64,000 nucleotides of DNA. It comes from Jatrophihabitans cynanchi. GTDB lineage: Bacteria; Actinomycetota; Actinomycetes; Mycobacteriales; Jatrophihabitantaceae. Below the pieces are notes generated by a model. That model searched no databases. It was not told the origin of the DNA and saw only the letters and a list, made by a program, of their open reading frames with translations. A program made the translations under genes and the position numbers. Positions 60,696-64,000 of this stretch are shown here, in pieces (the stretch's first letter is position 1; each line of letters starts with the position of its first letter). The stretch covers positions 1,922,001 through 1,986,000 of the forward strand of contig NZ_CP097463.1 in NCBI RefSeq assembly GCF_027247405.1, read 5' to 3'.

Positions 60696-60879
60696 TCCCG
60701 AACTCCTGTCTATATATGAATCGTTCGTCTACTCATCGATACGCTAGAGCGGACTTGCAATCGCTGTCAAGAGGTTGGGCGGGGCAGGATCCCTTACGCT
60801 TGGGGAGGATTGACAGCACATACGACCACACCTAGCGTGTCACGTGTAGACGACGTACTACATATGTAGATGGAGACGT
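60696..60879. promoter_or_regulatory. Divergent promoter region between the 18-kb operon and the amidase
   Basis: 184 bp, AT-enriched near the left edge (ctatatatgaatcg at 60712-60725) and near the right edge, where ctacatatgtag (60858-60869) is a perfect 12-bp palindrome 11 bp before the amidase ATG. TTGACA occurs at 60810-60815 on the plus strand. It must contain promoters for both directions. Confidence 0.5.
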
Positions 60880-62307
60880 ATGGTGACCGCTTCGGTCCCC
60901 TTCCTCTCGGCCCGTGCCGTGGTGAAGCGCTATCGCACCGGACAGCTGTCGCCTGTGGACTACACCCAGGCGCTGCTGGATCGGATCCACGCTCTCGATC
61001 CCGGCCTAAAGGCGGTTGTCGACGTCTATCCCGACTCGGCACTACGGGCCGCACAGGCGTCGGAGGCGCGCTATCGCGCCGGCGCCGCGCTCGGTCCCCT
61101 GGACGGCCTTCCGATCGCGATCAAGGATGAGACCCCGGTCGCCGGACGCCGAACCACGATGGGTTCGGTCAGCCGCCGAGCACACGTCGACGACGTCAGC
61201 GCTGTAGTGGTGCGTCGCATGCTGGCGTGCGGTGCTTTCGTGCATGCGCGCACCGCGACGCCGGAGTACTGCTGCGCCCCGTTCACCCACTCGGACTTAT
61301 GGGGGATCACCCGCAATCCGTGGAACCGGGCGTTCAGCCCGGGCGGCTCGTCCGGCGGCGCCGGAGTGGCGCTGGCGGCTGGATTCACACCGCTCGCCGA
61401 CGGTAGCGACACTGGCGGCTCCATCCGCATCCCCGCCGCGTACTGCGGTGTGGTGGGTTACAAGCCTCCGTACGGTCGCGTCCCAGGAGTCCCACCGCAC
61501 AATCTCGACCCGTACCGCCACCAGGGACCGCTCGCCCGCACTGTGGATGACTGCGCCCTGTTGCAGGACGCGATCTCCGGGCAGGACCCAGAAGATCCGG
61601 TTACAGTGCCCGGCCGGGTGAGCGTCTCGGATACCGGTGTCGACGTGCGCGGATGGCGAGTCGGGGTCTCATATGACTGCGGCGGATACCCCACCAGCAG
61701 GGAGGTTCAGGCAGCAGTGCGCGATGCCGCCGACAGGTTCGCGAAGCTTGGTGCGCACGTCGAGGAGGTGACTCCCGGCTGGACGTTCGACCAGATCCAG
61801 CGCGCCGTGCACATCCATGGCGGCATCCGGGCCGAACGCTTCGAGACATCGGCCACCGGCGCCTCCGACACCCGGACGCGGTACCTGCGCGGCGTCGCAG
61901 AACGGGCGGCGAACGTGCGCCGGGAGGACTTCAACGAGGGCGTGCGACTCGAGGCGGAGATCCAGCGCGCGATGGCGACGGTGCTCACCGAACACCGCAT
62001 CTTGTTGTGCCCGACGATGAGCTCAACTTCGTTGGTCGCCGGCGAGGACTATGTCGACTACGGCCCCGAGGTGGACGGTGTCGCAACGACCAAGCACCGC
62101 GACGTCATGCCGACGCTGCTGTTCAACATTTGCAGCCGCAATCCGGTGATGTCAGTGCCGGTCGGCATGTCGAGTCAAGGGATTCCCATTGGCATGCAGA
62201 TCGCCGGACGCCCCTTCGACGACGTCTCGGTGTTCATTGCCGCGCGGGCGCTTGAAGCCGCTGCGCCTTGGCCGCTCGCGATCGGCCGTCCACCGCTGGG
62301 ACTATGA
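60880..62307 (+). CDS. Amidase-signature family amidase
   Basis: A 475-residue Ser-Ser-Lys hydrolase. The Lys is in IAIKDETPVAG (near 81), the cis-Ser in SPGGSSGGAGVALAAGF and the nucleophile Ser in GSDTGGSIRIPAAYCG (near 178). A start at 60880 has TGGAGA 4-9 bp upstream. Amidase-signature enzymes hydrolyse amides to acids and ammonia. It opens the plus-strand group that also holds the terminal amidohydrolase, and shares a promoter region with the dioxygenase-side genes. Confidence 0.94.
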   Translation: MVTASVPFLSARAVVKRYRTGQLSPVDYTQALLDRIHALDPGLKAVVDVYPDSALRAAQASEARYRAGAALGPLDGLPIAIKDETPVAGRRTTMGSVSRRAHVDDVSAVVVRRMLACGAFVHARTATPEYCCAPFTHSDLWGITRNPWNRAFSPGGSSGGAGVALAAGFTPLADGSDTGGSIRIPAAYCGVVGYKPPYGRVPGVPPHNLDPYRHQGPLARTVDDCALLQDAISGQDPEDPVTVPGRVSVSDTGVDVRGWRVGVSYDCGGYPTSREVQAAVRDAADRFAKLGAHVEEVTPGWTFDQIQRAVHIHGGIRAERFETSATGASDTRTRYLRGVAERAANVRREDFNEGVRLEAEIQRAMATVLTEHRILLCPTMSSTSLVAGEDYVDYGPEVDGVATTKHRDVMPTLLFNICSRNPVMSVPVGMSSQGIPIGMQIAGRPFDDVSVFIAARALEAAAPWPLAIGRPPLGL

Positions 62308-62651
62308 GGGTTCCGTTTCGCACCGGCTGTTCCGCTGCGATCACCCGGAGAGAGCCGGAGTGCAAGACTCCGCGCCGTGACAGCGACCACGGGAGACGGC
62401 TCTGGCACGCATTTCGTGATCGGCGCGGGTCCGGTTTGCTCATGGCTGGGTTGAGGATTCGTTTGCGTAGTAGAGGAAGCTGCCGACCAGAACACCGGCG
62501 AGGAACCCGACTTGCGCCACTCGGCGAGACTCTCCCCTACCGCGATCGTGCGCGAACAGCACTACAGTCAGGCAACACCCCACATCAGCGGCGATCAAGC
62601 TGCATAACCCGTGTCGTCCCAACCGGGGAGGGTCAGTACGAAAGGACACCA
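62308..62651. other. 344-bp gap between amidase and amidohydrolase
   Basis: No convincing gene. On the minus strand 62440-62679 there is a 79-codon frame ending in GFLAGVLVGSFLYYANESS that might encode a small membrane segment, but it overlaps the TTG start of the next gene and lacks a good ribosome site. The spacer may hold a promoter for the amidohydrolase. Confidence 0.3.
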
Positions 62652-64000
62652 TTGCCGGGCACACAAGCAGAATTGGCAATTGTGGACGCGCGAGTGTGGA
62701 CGGGTAACCCCGCGAGCCCGGCTGCAGACGCTATCGCAGTCCGTCGCGACCGGATCGTGGCTCTCGGTGCCGAACCGGTGCGCGAACTGATCGGCCCGCG
62801 CACGGAGGTGATCGAGGCAGGCGGGGGATCGGTGGTTCCGGGCTTCCAGGACGCCCACTGCCATCCTCCGCAGGCCGGCAACAACATGTTGCGGGTGTGG
62901 CTCAACGACGACACCGGCCGTGAGGCCTACCTAGCCCACATCAAGCAGTACGCTGCCGACCACCCGGACGAGCCGTTCATCGTGGGTGGCGGCTGGGCGA
63001 TGGAGGAGTTCCCTGGAGGCACGCCGCGCAAGGAGGATCTCGACGCGATCATTCCGGATCGCCCGGTGTTCCTGTTCAATCGCGACGTTCACGGCGCTTG
63101 GGTGAACTCCAAGGCGTTGCAGGTAGCGGGCATCGACAAGGACACGCCCGACCCTGCTGATGGGCGCATCGAGCGCGATCCTCGAACTGGCGAGCCGACC
63201 GGCACGCTGCACGAAGGTGCGGCCTACTCGTTCAACGACCGCTACGTACCGCTGCCGGACGGGCATGCTTGGGAGGTCGCAATCCTCGCTGCGCAGCGGC
63301 ACCTGCACGCGATGGGCATCACCGGCTGGCAGGACGCGTGGGTCACTCCGGCGACGCTGGCGGCGTATCGCGCACTTGCCGAATCCGACGATCTCACCGC
63401 GAGGGTCGTCGGAGCGCTGTGGTGGGATCGACATTCGGGCCTGGAACAACTCGACCAGCTTCTTGACCAGCGAGAACACGGCCGTGCCGGGTCGTTCTTC
63501 CCCACCACTGTGAAGATCATGACCGATGGAGTGCTGGAGAACTTCACCGGCGCGCTGCTCGAGCCGTACTGCGACGGATGCGGCGGTGTCACCGACAATG
63601 CCGGCCTCACCTACGTCGATGCCGAACTGCTCAAGGCCGCGGTCACGATGCTGGACGAGCATGGGTTCCAGGTGCACATGCACGCGATCGGTGACCGCGC
63701 TGTGCGCAATTGCCTGAATGCCGTGGAAGCGGCGCGCACAGCAAACGGCATGAACGACCTACGTCACCACATCGCGCACATCCAACTGATGCAGGCCGAG
63801 GATGTACCGCGGTTCGCGCAGCTCGGGGTGGTTGCGAATTGCCAACCGTTCTGGGCACAGCACGAGCCGCAGATGCAAGAACTTACGATCCCATTTCTCG
63901 GCGAGCGGCGCGCGCAGATGCAATACCTGTTCGCGACACTGCAGCGCAGCGGCGCCACACTGGCGATGGGCAGCGACTGGCCGGTCACCACGGCGAACCC
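62652..64000 (+). CDS. YtcJ-like amidohydrolase (amidohydrolase family 3), 5' part
   Basis: Open frame from TTG 62652 to the window edge, 449 codons, with AAAGGA 5 bp before the TTG. TTG is preferred over the downstream GTGs for this reason. It shows AELAIVDARVWTGNP, AIAVRRDRIVALG, VVPGFQDAHCHPPQAG (HxH ligands), VHMHAIGDRAVRN (His) and the Asp in LAMGSDWPVTTAN, the YtcJ/N-substituted-formamide deformylase pattern, in order. The C-terminal 100 or so residues are off-window. It is a paralogue of the gene at 29063. Confidence 0.92.
   Translation, partial: MPGTQAELAIVDARVWTGNPASPAADAIAVRRDRIVALGAEPVRELIGPRTEVIEAGGGSVVPGFQDAHCHPPQAGNNMLRVWLNDDTGREAYLAHIKQYAADHPDEPFIVGGGWAMEEFPGGTPRKEDLDAIIPDRPVFLFNRDVHGAWVNSKALQVAGIDKDTPDPADGRIERDPRTGEPTGTLHEGAAYSFNDRYVPLPDGHAWEVAILAAQRHLHAMGITGWQDAWVTPATLAAYRALAESDDLTARVVGALWWDRHSGLEQLDQLLDQREHGRAGSFFPTTVKIMTDGVLENFTGALLEPYCDGCGGVTDNAGLTYVDAELLKAAVTMLDEHGFQVHMHAIGDRAVRNCLNAVEAARTANGMNDLRHHIAHIQLMQAEDVPRFAQLGVVANCQPFWAQHEPQMQELTIPFLGERRAQMQYLFATLQRSGATLAMGSDWPVTTAN

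Noticed and set aside
62440-62679. Small membrane protein on the minus strand
   Set aside because: Overlaps the start region of the amidohydrolase and lacks a ribosome site; kept only as a note.
1-64000. CRISPR arrays, rRNA, riboswitches or replication origin
   Set aside because: No regularly spaced repeats, rRNA-like sequence, recognisable aptamer or DnaA-box cluster was seen.

Overview
The window is high-GC (about two thirds G+C) DNA with actinomycete-style genes: GTG/TTG starts, long runs of 1- and 4-nt stop/start overlaps, and IclR, PucR, FadR and cupin-XRE regulators. I infer an Actinomycetota soil organism; no gene fixes the genus.

Layout. (1) 1-5551, chromosome-like backbone on the minus strand: the N-terminus of a SWIM zinc-finger protein, its SNF2 ATPase partner, a Cys4 protein, and a coupled XRE regulator/nucleotidyltransferase pair that resembles a toxin-antitoxin or abortive-infection module. 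(2) 5552-11572, a mobile-element junction: the 3' half of a tRNA-Tyr gene (an att-like scar), repeats around it, an IS3-family element with 3-bp target duplication, a recombinase-in-trio (RIT) element with 87-bp inverted repeats inserted exactly in the second catalytic Asp codon of the IS3 transposase, then a DUF433/DUF5615 (VapBC45-like) pair. (3) 11986-25508, two minus-strand catabolic operons: a polar amino-acid/opine-type ABC importer with a TIM-barrel amidohydrolase, phosphotriesterase-like hydrolase, C45 acyltransferase/hydrolase and DJ-1/PfpI protein; then a second phosphotriesterase-like protein, a Cys-less DJ-1 paralogue, a FadR regulator, an amidohydrolase, an M19 dipeptidase-like protein and two coupled proteins I do not recognise. 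(4) 25596-29028, a divergent plus-strand operon: GMC oxidoreductase, small subunit-3-like protein, aldehyde dehydrogenase. (5) 29063-36705: YtcJ-like amidohydrolase, FAD monooxygenase, cupin-XRE, IclR, class II aldolase, 2-hydroxyacid dehydrogenase, PucR. (6) 36823-42104: a tightly coupled four-enzyme operon (aminotransferase, semialdehyde dehydrogenase, CoA-transferase, glutaryl-CoA dehydrogenase) that fits 5-aminovalerate to glutarate to crotonyl-CoA. (7) 42250-60695, about 18 kb of consecutive minus-strand genes: TPP enzyme, MDR reductase, two aldehyde dehydrogenases around an ATP-grasp ligase, 2-hydroxyacid dehydrogenase, a complete Opp/Dpp importer, IclR, a Rieske dioxygenase with 60-aa accessory ORF, ferredoxin reductase, [3Fe-4S]-type ferredoxin and a DapA/KdgD-like lyase/dehydratase. 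(8) 60880-64000, plus strand: amidase and a YtcJ-like amidohydrolase that runs off the end.

Taken together the right-hand 52 kb looks like a catabolic island. Importers bring in small amino-acid- or peptide-like molecules; amide-, lactone- and dipeptide-type hydrolases open them; oxygenases and oxidoreductases make aldehydes; dehydrogenases and CoA chemistry carry the acids to central metabolism. Substrates are inference. The tRNA scar lies where the backbone meets this cargo, consistent with island integration at tRNA-Tyr, with the far end outside the window.

All functional names rest on motif recognition by eye; no database search was run.
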